Shown in pieces: positions 25,754-34,477 of a stretch of DNA of 64,000 bases. This DNA is from Burkholderiales bacterium (GTDB lineage Bacteria; Pseudomonadota; Gammaproteobacteria; Burkholderiales; JABEVD01): NCBI GenBank assembly GCA_019753155.1, contig JAIELG010000019.1, forward strand, positions 1 to 64,000. Direction: 5' to 3'. Positions within the stretch are counted from its first letter, which is position 1. Every line of letters begins with the position of its first letter. Position numbers and translations under genes: made by a program. A model generated the notes under the pieces. The model was given only the letters and a program-made list of their open reading frames with translations, did not search any database and had not been told where the DNA came from.

Positions 25754-27715
25754 TTATTTTGCCGGCTTGAGCGGAGGCAAAACCGGACCCTTGATATCCG
25801 GCAGCATGGGGCTGGGCGCAGGCTGCGATTTTTTCTCTTCCCCGGAAATATATTCGTAGCGGTCGGAAGTCAGTCCGCCATAGGATTTCTCATTGCGCAA
25901 CACATGCGGACACAAAAAAACCATGAGATTGGTTTTGGTATGGACGCGACTCTTGTAGCTGAAAAGCGTCCCCAGCAAAGGCAAATCGCCAAGAACCGGA
26001 ACCTTGCTCACGTTCTCGGAAACAGAATCCTGGATCAGCCCGCCCAGAACGATGATCTGCCCGTCATCCACCAGCACGGTCGAGTCTATGGAGCGCTTGT
26101 TCGTCGTCGGACCCGAAGCATTGCCCGTAGTGGTCGGGTCGACGCTGGAGACCTCCTGGTATATCTTGAGGCGCACCAGATCCCCTGACGAAATTTGCGG
26201 CTTGATTTTCAGCATCAGGCCCACGTCCTTGCGCTCGTAAGTCTGGAATGGAGCCGTCGTGGTTGCCGTCCCTGTTTGCGCATAGGAGCCGGTGATGAAC
26301 GGAACGTTCTGGCCGACGACGATCTTGGCTTCCTCGTTGTCGAGGGTCAGCAGGTTCGGGGTCGACAATATGTTGGCGCTGGCATCGGTCTCCAGCGCCC
26401 GTGCAAGCATCCCGAGATTCAGCACGGGATTGGCGACTCCAGGAATCGTCACCTGCCCTTTCACGATGCCGATGTTCAAGCCCTGCGCCACCGATGAAAT
26501 ATTGGTCGCGGCGCCGATGATGTTCGTCGTCCCGGCCCCTTGCGAACCGAAGTTCGTGCCGCCTATGACGTTGGCCGTATTGCTGTTGAGTCCCTTCAAA
26601 TTCTGCCACTGAATGCCGAATTCCGCAGCCTTGTTGGCGCTGACCTCGGCAACCAGGGCTTCGACATAGATTTCGGCCTGCCTGACATCGAGCTTCTCCA
26701 CAACCGCGCGCAAATTGTTGTATATCGCGTCAGGGGCGGTAATGATGAGCGCATTGGCGGCTTCGTCCGCCAGGATCATGCCGCCGCTCTCGGCAGCGGG
26801 GGGCGCAACGTGCGCGGCGCCGGGCTGGGCGGGAATCGCATCGGCTGCTACTTCTCCAGTGGACGTGCCGCGCAGTGTTTTGGCGAGGCTCACCGCGGAA
26901 GCATTCTTCAGGTAGACGACATGCACATTCCCGGTCTCTCCCGTCTGCGCGTCCAGCCTGGCGGCGAGATTACGCGCCATGCCCAGCACTGCGGAATTTC
27001 CTGAACGCAAAAGCAGGCTGTTGGTTCTGGTATCGGCCACCGCTGCAAGATGCTGTCCCTGATCGGCGGCAGCGCCTTCGTTCATCAGCTTGTTCAGGGT
27101 CTGGGCAACATCGATGGCCGATGCATGGTGCAAGGCCATGATCTCGGCCCCGCCCGACTGGTCGATCGCGTCGATGATGCTGTCTATCCGCTTCAGGTTG
27201 TCGGCATAATCGGTGATCACAAGGGCGTTGCTGTTCGGATAAACGCTGATCGCATTATTCGGCGCAATCAAGGGGCGCAGCACCGGAAGGATCTGGGTCG
27301 CGGACTGGTTCTTCAATGTATAGACCTGGGTCACGAGTTCACCGCCGCGAGGCGAGCCGCTCTCCAGCAGGGTCGGCCCCGAACTCAGTTTTGCATCGGC
27401 TTCCGGGATGATCTTGACGATGCCGTTCGATTCGACTGCTGCAAATCCCTGCAAACGCAGGGCGGAGAGCAGGATAGGGTAAACCAGAGTGCGCGAAACA
27501 GGCTTGGATGAAACGATGTTGACCGTTCCCCTCACCCTGGGATCGATGAGGAAATTTTTCCCGGTGATCTGCCCGACGGCCTTGATGACCGATTCGACAT
27601 CGGCGTTGACGAAATTGAGCGTGATGTCTTCCGCCCTCGCGCTGCAAGCCATGAAGGCGAGGCAGAACATCAGCAGGATGATTTTCAATTGCCCGATCAC
27701 AGGATGTTCCAGCAT
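25754..27715 (-). CDS. gspD: Type II secretion secretin GspD
   Basis: A 653-residue outer-membrane secretin with signal peptide (LLMFCLAFMACSARA), an N0 domain (ITLNFVNADVESVIKAVGQI), N1-N3 repeats and the secretin core (VGQNVPFITGSY, VGLMLKIKPQISSGDLVRL, VLVDDGQIIVLGGLIQDS, VPVLGDLPLLGTLFSYKS). The C-terminal tail is short, with no obvious pilotin-binding S-domain. It forms the channel through which folded proteins leave the periplasm. It lies 27 nt downstream of gspC. Confidence 0.95.
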   Translation of the reverse strand: MLEHPVIGQLKIILLMFCLAFMACSARAEDITLNFVNADVESVIKAVGQITGKNFLIDPRVRGTVNIVSSKPVSRTLVYPILLSALRLQGFAAVESNGIVKIIPEADAKLSSGPTLLESGSPRGGELVTQVYTLKNQSATQILPVLRPLIAPNNAISVYPNSNALVITDYADNLKRIDSIIDAIDQSGGAEIMALHHASAIDVAQTLNKLMNEGAAADQGQHLAAVADTRTNSLLLRSGNSAVLGMARNLAARLDAQTGETGNVHVVYLKNASAVSLAKTLRGTSTGEVAADAIPAQPGAAHVAPPAAESGGMILADEAANALIITAPDAIYNNLRAVVEKLDVRQAEIYVEALVAEVSANKAAEFGIQWQNLKGLNSNTANVIGGTNFGSQGAGTTNIIGAATNISSVAQGLNIGIVKGQVTIPGVANPVLNLGMLARALETDASANILSTPNLLTLDNEEAKIVVGQNVPFITGSYAQTGTATTTAPFQTYERKDVGLMLKIKPQISSGDLVRLKIYQEVSSVDPTTTGNASGPTTNKRSIDSTVLVDDGQIIVLGGLIQDSVSENVSKVPVLGDLPLLGTLFSYKSRVHTKTNLMVFLCPHVLRNEKSYGGLTSDRYEYISGEEKKSQPAPSPMLPDIKGPVLPPLKPAK

Positions 27716-27742
27716 AAAACGGGGAATGTTATCACAGTTTCC

Positions 27743-28201
27743 CTACTTCGCCGTCAGATCGAGCACAGGCGCAATTTGTTCGAGCTTGAGGGTTGTCCTT
27801 GCGCCGTTATGCGTCAACACAACATGGTCTTCGGCTATTGCTTCGAGGAAGAATCCCGGGGCGATCTGGGCGTTTATTTCGACGGCCCGGCTGCCCCTGC
27901 CCTGCTCGAAAAAAATGGCCGCCCCCGGACTTGCGTTTCCCGGGGCGAACACGCCCATCAGCTTGAGTCCGGGCGGAAGCTGCGCTTCTTCCGGCGAGGC
28001 TGCGCCTCCAAAAAGATGGTTCCCTGAGATTGCCGCAGCGTAGTTCTGCTGCGCGACTTGCATTTGCGGCAACAGGACAACCTGATCCGGAGCGAAGAAA
28101 TCCCATGTCCAATGCGCCGCCAAAGCACATAAAGCCGCGAGCATGCCGAGATTCAATGCCCACTGCAGCGGGCGTTGCAGTGAAACAAACATATGCCTCA
28201 T
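27743..28201 (-). CDS. gspC: Type II secretion protein GspC (short form)
   Basis: A 152-residue inner-membrane protein: cytoplasmic start, TM at about 14-33, then an HR domain (NHLFGG, LPPGLKLMGVFAPG, AAIFFEQGRGSRAVEINAQI, AIAEDHVVLTHNGARTTLKL). Many GspC proteins also have a C-terminal PDZ or coiled-coil domain, which is missing here, as in other short forms. GspC links the platform to secretin N0. It is divergent from gspG across 74 bp, the layout seen in other betaproteobacteria. Confidence 0.85.
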   Translation of the reverse strand: MRHMFVSLQRPLQWALNLGMLAALCALAAHWTWDFFAPDQVVLLPQMQVAQQNYAAAISGNHLFGGAASPEEAQLPPGLKLMGVFAPGNASPGAAIFFEQGRGSRAVEINAQIAPGFFLEAIAEDHVVLTHNGARTTLKLEQIAPVLDLTAK

Positions 28202-28275
28202 AATAACATGATCGAGTGAGTTGGATTCATTTTAACCGATCGCGAAAACTGCCGCGACTCTATTGTGGAATCATT

Positions 28276-28701
28276 ATGGAACAGGTACAGCGGGGATTCA
28301 CCCTGATCGAAATCATGGTGGTCATCGTGATCATCGGAATCCTGGCGGCATTGATCGTCCCCAAGGTCATGAGCCGCCCTGACGAAGCCAGGATCGTCGC
28401 AGCCAAGCAGGACATCGGTTCCATCATGCAGGCGCTGAAACTGTACAAGCTCGACAACCACAGTTATCCGACGACGGAACAGGGGCTGCAGGCGCTCGTA
28501 AAGAAGCCTTCGACGCCGCCCATACCCGGAAACTGGAAAACAGGGGGCTATCTCGAGCAATTGCCGCTCGATCCCTGGGGAAAGTCCTATCAATACCTTA
28601 ACCCCGGTTTGCACGGAGAAATCGATGTATTCAGTTATGGCGCCGATGGCGCTCCGGGTGGCGAAGGCAGCGATGTCGACATCGGCTCCTGGGGGCTATA
28701 G
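28276..28701 (+). CDS. gspG: Type II secretion major pseudopilin GspG
   Basis: A 141-residue major pseudopilin. The prepilin leader MEQVQRG precedes [14 protein letters not shown] with Glu at +5. C-terminally [19 protein letters not shown] is the calcium-binding loop. I use ATG 28276, since the longer frame places a foreign leader ahead. It needs a GspO prepilin peptidase, which is not in this window. The stop is TAG, and the gspH frame continues immediately after it. Confidence 0.95.
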   Translation: MEQVQRGFTLIEIMVVIVIIGILAALIVPKVMSRPDEARIVAAKQDIGSIMQALKLYKLDNHSYPTTEQGLQALVKKPSTPPIPGNWKTGGYLEQLPLDPWGKSYQYLNPGLHGEIDVFSYGADGAPGGEGSDVDIGSWGL

Positions 28702-29157
28702 ATTTTCCTGCGCAGCGAAGGCGGTTTCACTCTGGTCGAAATTCTGGTCGTCCTGCTCGTGATCGGAATCGCTATTGCGGTCGTGACCGCGAACATTGCT
28801 CCGGACGACAGGCAGGCAACCGAAATCGAAGCATCGAGGCTTGCCACCCTGCTCGAGGAGGCCGCCCAGGATGCGCGCAGCAGCGGAGAGACGATGGCAT
28901 GGTCTGGCGATGGCGATGCTTACAGATTCTGGCGCAAACGCGGCGACACTTGGGAGGAAATCACGGACGATGACCTGTACCGCTTGCGTACCCTGCAAAA
29001 CTCTGTCCGAATCGGGGAGTCGAGGGTGGACGGCACTCCCGTATTCCCGGACCAGAAACTCGTTTTCAATCCTTCAGGCGTTAATCGTCCCTTCGAGATT
29101 GCCTTGACCCGGAACGGCGTCAAAGTCAGGATTCTCAGCGATGCCATAACCGCGTGA
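28702..29157 (+). CDS. gspH: Type II secretion minor pseudopilin GspH, non-standard start
   Basis: The frame reads FLRSEGG then FTLVEILVVLLVIGIAI, a normal prepilin cleavage site with Glu at +5, followed by a GspH-like body (APDDRQATEIEASRLATLL). No ATG, GTG or TTG lies between the gspG stop (28699-28701) and the cleavage site. ATT at 28702 has a GGGGG 6 nt upstream, and CTG at 28708 would give MRSEGG. A GTG at 28759 is inside the membrane helix and would remove the leader. I place the start at ATT 28702 with low certainty. AUU initiation, TAG readthrough from gspG, or a local sequence error are alternatives. Confidence 0.75.
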   Translation: MFLRSEGGFTLVEILVVLLVIGIAIAVVTANIAPDDRQATEIEASRLATLLEEAAQDARSSGETMAWSGDGDAYRFWRKRGDTWEEITDDDLYRLRTLQNSVRIGESRVDGTPVFPDQKLVFNPSGVNRPFEIALTRNGVKVRILSDAITA

Positions 29158-29169
29158 CAGTGAAACCCA

Positions 29170-29535
29170 ATGAATAAGGGCTTCACGCTTTTCGAAACCT
29201 TGATTGCGCTTGCCATCGTTGCTATTGCCCTGATTGCCGCGATGCGGGCCGCGGCTTCTGCGAGCGGTAGCGCATATGAATTGAGGCAGAGGCTGCTGGC
29301 GGACTGGGTGGCGCAAAACCGGATGGCCGAACTCACCGCGCGCCAGGAGTGGCCAAATTTCGGAACAGTCGACGGGCAGGAAACCCAGGCCGGGATCGCT
29401 TTCTCATGGAGCGAGCAAATCAGTTCGACGCCCAATCCGCTTTTCCGCAAAATCCTTATCCAGGTTTATGCCGATGCCGACAAACAGCATGCGTTGAGGC
29501 AATTGACCGGCTACCTGGTGCGTCCAATGCCATGA
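29170..29535 (+). CDS. gspI: Type II secretion minor pseudopilin GspI
   Basis: A 121-residue minor pseudopilin with an unusually short leader (MNKG) before FTLFETLIALAIVAIALIAA and Glu at +5. RLLADWVAQNRMAELTARQEW is typical of GspI. It forms part of the pseudopilus tip complex with GspJ and GspK. Its stop overlaps the gspJ start (ATGA). Confidence 0.92.
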   Translation: MNKGFTLFETLIALAIVAIALIAAMRAAASASGSAYELRQRLLADWVAQNRMAELTARQEWPNFGTVDGQETQAGIAFSWSEQISSTPNPLFRKILIQVYADADKQHALRQLTGYLVRPMP

Positions 29536-30107
29536 AATCCCTGCGCGGTTTTACCCTGATCGAAGTCCTGGTCGCACTTGTCCTGCTGGCCCTGATTGCC
29601 GCCATGGCTTTCCGGGGACTGGATTCCGTGCTTGCCGCGAAAAGCCATGTGGCAGGGGAAAGCAGGAAGTGGCGGGATATCTCCCTGTTTTTTTCACGCC
29701 TAGAGGAAGACCTGTCCCGCTGCGCGCATCGGCCTGCACTGGATGCAGCCGGAGTCGTCCAGAGCGAATTTTCCGCAAAGGAAAATCTTGCCGGTCCGCT
29801 CGACGCCAATCTTGTTTTCACCCGGATGGGATATGACGGAGAAAGCCCGGAACGGGTGGCCTACCGCTTCAGTCAGGGAAAGGTGGAGGAACTGGTCTGG
29901 GCTCACCTCGATCAGGCGCCCGGATCGAAACCTGCCGTCTATCCCTTGCTCAATCATGTAAAAGAATTTAAATTGCAGTATCTGGCGGTCAACAACGGAT
30001 GGTTCCCCTATTGGCCATTGCCGGGACAGCTGAGGCCCAAGGCGGTGGAGGCAAGCCTGACACTGGAGTCCGGAGAGAAAATCGTGCGCATCTTTTCCCT
30101 GCTTTAA
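29532..30107 (+). CDS. gspJ: Type II secretion minor pseudopilin GspJ
   Basis: A 191-residue minor pseudopilin: leader MKSLRG, then FTLIEVLVALVLLALIAAM with Glu at +5, followed by RGLDSVLAAKSHVAGESRKW and a C-terminal beta region. ATG 29532 overlaps the gspI stop by 4 nt and is the only start giving a proper leader. Part of the tip complex. Confidence 0.93.
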   Translation: MKSLRGFTLIEVLVALVLLALIAAMAFRGLDSVLAAKSHVAGESRKWRDISLFFSRLEEDLSRCAHRPALDAAGVVQSEFSAKENLAGPLDANLVFTRMGYDGESPERVAYRFSQGKVEELVWAHLDQAPGSKPAVYPLLNHVKEFKLQYLAVNNGWFPYWPLPGQLRPKAVEASLTLESGEKIVRIFSLL

Positions 30108-30111
30108 CGGC

Positions 30112-31023
30112 ATGAACAGGGAGCGCGGCGCCGCCGTCATCATGGCGATACTGATCGTGGCCCTCGCCGCCATGCTGGCGGCGTCCCTCGCTTGGGAACA
30201 AAATATATGGGTGCGCCAGGTGGAGAACGGGAACAACTTATCCGGAGCGAAATGGCTTGCCTATGCCGGAACGAATTTCGCAGCGGCCATACTGAACGAT
30301 GATGCAAGGCATAACAACGTGGATTATCTGAACGAAGCCTGGGCCATGAAGATGCCGCCCATGTCCGTCGAAAACGGAGAGATTTCCGGATTCATTCTCG
30401 ATCAGCAAGGGCTGTTTAATCTGAACAACCTTGCCGGCAACGGCACAACCGATGCGCAAGCATTGGGAAACTTCCGCCGCCTGCTCTCCCTTTTGGGCCT
30501 GCAACCCGATCTGGCGCAGTCTTTGGCAGACTGGATCGATGCCGACAGCGATGTCCGGAACCCCGGAGGCGCCGAAGACCCCTACTATCTGGGTTTGCCC
30601 GATCCTTACCGGGCTGCCAATATCCCGCTGTCTGAAATCGGTGAACTCTCCAGAGTCAAGGGATTCGATAAAACGACTCTGGCCATATTGAAGCCCTACG
30701 TGACTGTGCTCCCGGGACACACGCAAATCAACGTCAACACCGCACCCGCAGAAGTGCTTGCGGCGGTTATACCCGGTCTCTCCATTGGTGCCGCGCGCCA
30801 GCTCGTATCGAACCGCAGCGAACATTATTTCAGGGATCTGGCCGATTTCACGGCACATATTCATGATTCATCGGTATCCGTGCCGGAATCCGATATCGAG
30901 GTGGCGAGTCAGTACTTTCTGGTGACGGTCGTGGCCCGTCAGGGAAAATCCAGGGTGAACATGCAGACGCTGCTCGATCGGGAAGGCAGCGCATGGCCGC
31001 GCATGGTCTGGCATAGCTCATGA
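30112..31023 (+). CDS. gspK: Type II secretion minor pseudopilin GspK
   Basis: A 303-residue large minor pseudopilin. The leader MNRERG precedes AAVIMAILIVALAAMLAAS. As usual for GspK the +5 Glu is absent, which fits its place at the pseudopilus tip. The body has DQQGLFNLNNL, LADWIDAD and INVNTAPAEVLAAVIPGL. It follows gspJ by 4 nt and overlaps gspL by 4 nt. Confidence 0.93.
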   Translation: MNRERGAAVIMAILIVALAAMLAASLAWEQNIWVRQVENGNNLSGAKWLAYAGTNFAAAILNDDARHNNVDYLNEAWAMKMPPMSVENGEISGFILDQQGLFNLNNLAGNGTTDAQALGNFRRLLSLLGLQPDLAQSLADWIDADSDVRNPGGAEDPYYLGLPDPYRAANIPLSEIGELSRVKGFDKTTLAILKPYVTVLPGHTQINVNTAPAEVLAAVIPGLSIGAARQLVSNRSEHYFRDLADFTAHIHDSSVSVPESDIEVASQYFLVTVVARQGKSRVNMQTLLDREGSAWPRMVWHSS

Positions 31024-32186
31024 AGCTCCTCAGGATTTTTCCATCCCATGCAATCGACTGGGTGCTGATCGAAAATGGCGCAATTCTTCAGTCCGGGAGC
31101 GGGGAAGCCTTCCCTGTCTGTGACGAATGCGAACTGATCGCCCCTGCCGCCAGGGTGCTTTTGACCCGGGCAAAACTGCCCAGAGTGAATCCCAGGCGGC
31201 TCGCCGAGATCGCTGCTTTTGCCGCAGAAGAAAATGTCATCTCCGAACCCGAGAAAACCCATGTCGTGCCGGGCGGTATTCTCCCGGATGGGTCGACCCT
31301 GCTTGCCGTGATCGACAGGGAATGGATGGGGAAAATCCTGATGAAGCTCGGGCAGGCCGGCCTCAAACCCAGGCGTATGCTGCTGGAGACGCTGCTGCCG
31401 AAATTGCAGCCGGAATCCTGGGCGCTGGTGTTGAACGGGCATGACGGATTCCTGAAATATGACGAGCATTGCGGCAATGCGCTGGATTTCAACGAAGCCG
31501 AACCTCCGCTCGGACTCAGGTTCGCCCTGCAGCAGCATAATCCCCCCGACCGGATTGTCGTTCATGCCGAAGCATTTCCGGATCTTGCGCACTGGAGCGA
31601 AACCCTGGGCATTGCCTTCGTGCGGGGTCAAGCATGGGACTGGAAGCGCGCCGACTGTGAAAACCAGTTGAACCTGCTCCAGGGAGAATATTCCCGGAAA
31701 CGTGAAAGCATGAGCTGGCAAGCTTTGCGCCCTGCTTTCGTCATGCTTGCCTTGATGCTTGCCTTGCAGTTTTCAGGGATAATTCATGACTGGGTGCATC
31801 TGTCCGGTGAAAAAAAGGCGCTATTGGCTCAAATGGATCATGTTTTCAGGGAGAGTTTCCCCGATGCGAAGGTTGTGGTGGATGCGCCGCTGCAGATGGA
31901 AAGGAAGCTGGAAGAAATCAGGCGGTCGAGCGGCGCTCAACTGCCCGGAGATTTCATGCCGCTGCTCGCATCCGTGTCGAAGGAATTGAGCGCCCTGCCC
32001 CCGAACAGCCTGATCAGTCTGGATTATGCCCAGGATGGTATCGATTTCGAACTCGGGTTTGCGGCGGATGCCGCGCTTCAGGATTTCAGGAAAAGGCTCG
32101 AAGCTTCTGGACTCAAGGTGGAGCTGAAGAAAATCGACTCCAGGGGAAGCGGGGTTGTTGCCAACATTCATGTGGGTGCGACATGA
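31020..32186 (+). CDS. gspL: Type II secretion protein GspL
   Basis: A 388-residue bitopic inner-membrane protein. The actin-like cytoplasmic domain (1 to about 235) that binds GspE is followed by a TM segment (LRPAFVMLALMLALQFSGII) and a periplasmic ferredoxin-like domain (about 310-388). Sequence conservation is low, as usual for GspL; the assignment rests on architecture and on position between gspK and gspM. It overlaps both neighbours by 4 nt. Confidence 0.88.
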   Translation: MKLLRIFPSHAIDWVLIENGAILQSGSGEAFPVCDECELIAPAARVLLTRAKLPRVNPRRLAEIAAFAAEENVISEPEKTHVVPGGILPDGSTLLAVIDREWMGKILMKLGQAGLKPRRMLLETLLPKLQPESWALVLNGHDGFLKYDEHCGNALDFNEAEPPLGLRFALQQHNPPDRIVVHAEAFPDLAHWSETLGIAFVRGQAWDWKRADCENQLNLLQGEYSRKRESMSWQALRPAFVMLALMLALQFSGIIHDWVHLSGEKKALLAQMDHVFRESFPDAKVVVDAPLQMERKLEEIRRSSGAQLPGDFMPLLASVSKELSALPPNSLISLDYAQDGIDFELGFAADAALQDFRKRLEASGLKVELKKIDSRGSGVVANIHVGAT

Positions 32187-32662
32187 AGGAAAACCCGATG
32201 AAATTCTGGAAAGAGCGCAGCGAAAGGGAAAAAAGGATATTGTTTTTTTCCTCGATCTTCCTGACTATGAGCCTGCTTTATGCGTTCGTCTGGGAACCCG
32301 GCGAAAAAGCCGGACATCGACTGCGCGCCGAATTGCCGCAACTGCGAGCCAAGGCGCTGAAAATGCGCGAGCAGGCTGCCGAGATAGAGAAACTGAAGAC
32401 GCTTTCAGGCGGACGGGCGACGAATCTCAAGGCCGATATTTCAGCTCAAGCTCAAGCCGGCAACATGGGGCTGAGCCGCATCGAGATCGATGGCGATGGG
32501 CACGCTCATGTCGAATTCGCCGCCGTCTCTTTCGATAACTGGATACTCTGGCTGGACAAGCTCAGGCTGGAAAACCATATCAGGCTCGAATCCGGCCATA
32601 TCCAGAAGCTCGATCAACCCGGCATGGTCAAAATCAATGCAAGTTTTGCCGCATGGGGATAG
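32183..32662 (+). CDS. gspM: Type II secretion protein GspM
   Basis: A 159-residue bitopic protein: short cytoplasmic N-terminus (KFWKERSEREKR), TM ILFFSSIFLTMSLLYAFVW, a coiled segment and a small periplasmic ferredoxin-like domain. It partners GspL. ATG 32183 overlaps gspL (ATGA); ATG 32198 is an alternative. It ends in TAG, 10 nt inside gspN. Confidence 0.88.
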   Translation: MKENPMKFWKERSEREKRILFFSSIFLTMSLLYAFVWEPGEKAGHRLRAELPQLRAKALKMREQAAEIEKLKTLSGGRATNLKADISAQAQAGNMGLSRIEIDGDGHAHVEFAAVSFDNWILWLDKLRLENHIRLESGHIQKLDQPGMVKINASFAAWG

Positions 32663-33372
32663 CCTTGCTCCGCAACAGAACCTATATCCTGCTCGGAATA
32701 TGCATTTATGCGGGCTTTCTGGTCGCCACCCTGCCGGCAGCCCTGCTCAACAGCATCGCCGATGGCGCAGTACGTTTTGCGAACACGCAAGGCACGCTTT
32801 GGCATGGAACGGCCACTATCGGAATTTACGGAAAGGCTGCGGGAGAGATTTCCTGGAAGATCACGGCTTATGAAATCCTGCTCGGGAAGCTCCATGCCGA
32901 GGTTACGGAACAGGGCGAACCCGGCCCCATGGATGTGATGCTCTCCAGTTCCGGCATCGAATTGAAGCATGTTTCGTTGATGCTTCCGGCTGCCCTCATG
33001 TCGGCGCTGGGCAAGCAGATGCATGCAATCGAGCCGGGAGGGAAATTGCATGCGAAAGCGGAGGATTTCGTCCTGTCCAAAGCATCCAAAGGCGAAATGG
33101 TGATCGAATGGACGAATGCAAGCTCCCCGCTTTCCCATGTCAATCCCCTTGGAACCTATCGCATTCATGTCAAGGGTTCAGGAACCGGGCTCGAGATTGC
33201 ACTGGAAACCCTGCATGGGGAACTGTCGCTGCAGGGGAATGGTTCGTGGACGGAACGAGGCGGAATGCGCTTTTCAGGAACCGGCGAATCGAAAAACGAG
33301 GGCATTTCCGAACTGCTCAGAATCGCGGGAAATCCCGTCGGCCCGGGCCAGTATGCGCTTAAAGTGCCCTGA
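32653..33372 (+). CDS. gspN: Type II secretion protein GspN
   Basis: A 239-residue protein with an N-terminal TM (YILLGICIYAGFLVATLPAAL) and the GspN-type periplasmic beta region (TLWHGTATIGI, ISWKITAYEILLGKLHAEV, GPMDVMLSSSGIELKHV). GspN is an accessory T2SS component absent from some systems. It overlaps gspM and is followed 2 nt later by the DUF1624 gene. Confidence 0.87.
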   Translation: MGIALLRNRTYILLGICIYAGFLVATLPAALLNSIADGAVRFANTQGTLWHGTATIGIYGKAAGEISWKITAYEILLGKLHAEVTEQGEPGPMDVMLSSSGIELKHVSLMLPAALMSALGKQMHAIEPGGKLHAKAEDFVLSKASKGEMVIEWTNASSPLSHVNPLGTYRIHVKGSGTGLEIALETLHGELSLQGNGSWTERGGMRFSGTGESKNEGISELLRIAGNPVGPGQYALKVP

Positions 33373-33374
33373 AG

Positions 33375-34073
33375 ATGGCTAAAAGGATACCTCTGGTCGA
33401 CGCAGCGCGCGGTTTCGCAGCATTTCTGATGATCCTCTACCATTTCTGTTTCGATCTCAACTATTTCGGACTTCTCCACCAGGATTTCAACACAAGTCCC
33501 TTCTGGCTCTCCGCCCGCGCTTTTATCGTCAGCCTGTTCCTGACCCTCTCCGGCATCAGCCTCGTTCTCGCATCCGATCGGGGAACGAGGCATGCTCTGA
33601 TCAGGTTAGTCAGGCTCCTGGCAGCTTCGATTGTCGTGACCCTTGGCAGCTACCTGATGTTTCCGCAGAGTTTCATTTTCTTCGGCATACTCCACTTCAT
33701 ACTGGTTGCGAGCCTGATCGGAATGTTTTTTTTGAAGTTTTACCGGGCAAATCTGATTTTCGGCATGATCATCCTTGCCTTTGGACTCGCCTATTCGAAC
33801 CCTGTTTTCGATGCGCCCTATCTGCAATGGATAGGCCTCATGACGCACAAGCCTTACACCGAGGATTACGTGCCGCTTTTCCCCTGGATGGGCATGGTGC
33901 TGATCGGCATGTTTCTGGGGAAATTGCTCTTCGAGCACCTGAAACCGCAATGGCTGTGGGGCTATGCGCCTGCAATGAAATTCCCCGCCCTTCTGGGTAG
34001 ACACAGCCTCGCCGTTTATCTCCTGCACCAGCCCATACTGATCGGAATCCTGTATCTCATTTTCGGGCATTAG
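33375..34073 (+). CDS. DUF1624 / HGSNAT-like membrane protein
   Basis: A 232-residue polytopic membrane protein of the DUF1624 family, related to the catalytic region of heparan-alpha-glucosaminide N-acetyltransferase. Visible are VDAARGFAAFLMILYHFCFD at the first TM, seven or so hydrophobic helices, and LGRHSLAVYLLHQPILIGI at the end, which is the acyltransferase-3-like finishing motif. A membrane acetyl-transfer role is plausible but not shown. It starts 2 nt after gspN and may share its operon although it is not a T2SS component. Confidence 0.82.
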   Translation: MAKRIPLVDAARGFAAFLMILYHFCFDLNYFGLLHQDFNTSPFWLSARAFIVSLFLTLSGISLVLASDRGTRHALIRLVRLLAASIVVTLGSYLMFPQSFIFFGILHFILVASLIGMFFLKFYRANLIFGMIILAFGLAYSNPVFDAPYLQWIGLMTHKPYTEDYVPLFPWMGMVLIGMFLGKLLFEHLKPQWLWGYAPAMKFPALLGRHSLAVYLLHQPILIGILYLIFGH

Positions 34074-34477
34074 GGAACCACTGAAAAAGCTTACGAGCGC
34101 AGACTGGACAAGGCAAAAAATGGCGAAATTTAGGTCGTATAATTGAAACAGAATCCGGTTGACATATTTAAGCCATGAGACGAGAATTTTTGTGACATAG
34201 TTCCTTTACGCAAGGGGCGGGCTATGTGAACATTGCCGCCGGGAATGCTGCAATCTTTCCTGAACGGCTTCCCCGGTACCCTGTGGCATCCGCGTCTTGG
34301 TCGATTCTGACGAAATGCCGGGAAAGATTTGCGATGGATACATTGCGATACACTTTAGGGTATGTACATTCATAAGAAACCTGATTAGAGTTTGCCTACA
34401 ATCCTCTCGATTCATGGTGCGTGAGGACGTTGAATAAAAGCCATGAATAATTCATGTTCAAAACAGGGAGAACCAAG
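34074..34477. other. 404-bp gap before the lipoprotein gene, possible long leader
   Basis: I see no credible gene. A candidate promoter is at 34159-34187, leaving an untranslated leader of roughly 285 nt. The sequence has no T-tract hairpin and no riboswitch I recognise. A TATAAT at about 34138 lacks a -35 partner. Confidence 0.4.
34159..34187 (+). promoter_or_regulatory. Candidate sigma-70 promoter for the lipoprotein gene
   Basis: Consensus -35 TTGACA (34159-34164), 17-bp spacer, then GAGAAT (34182-34187) as a weak -10. It points to the lipoprotein gene. Confidence 0.4.
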
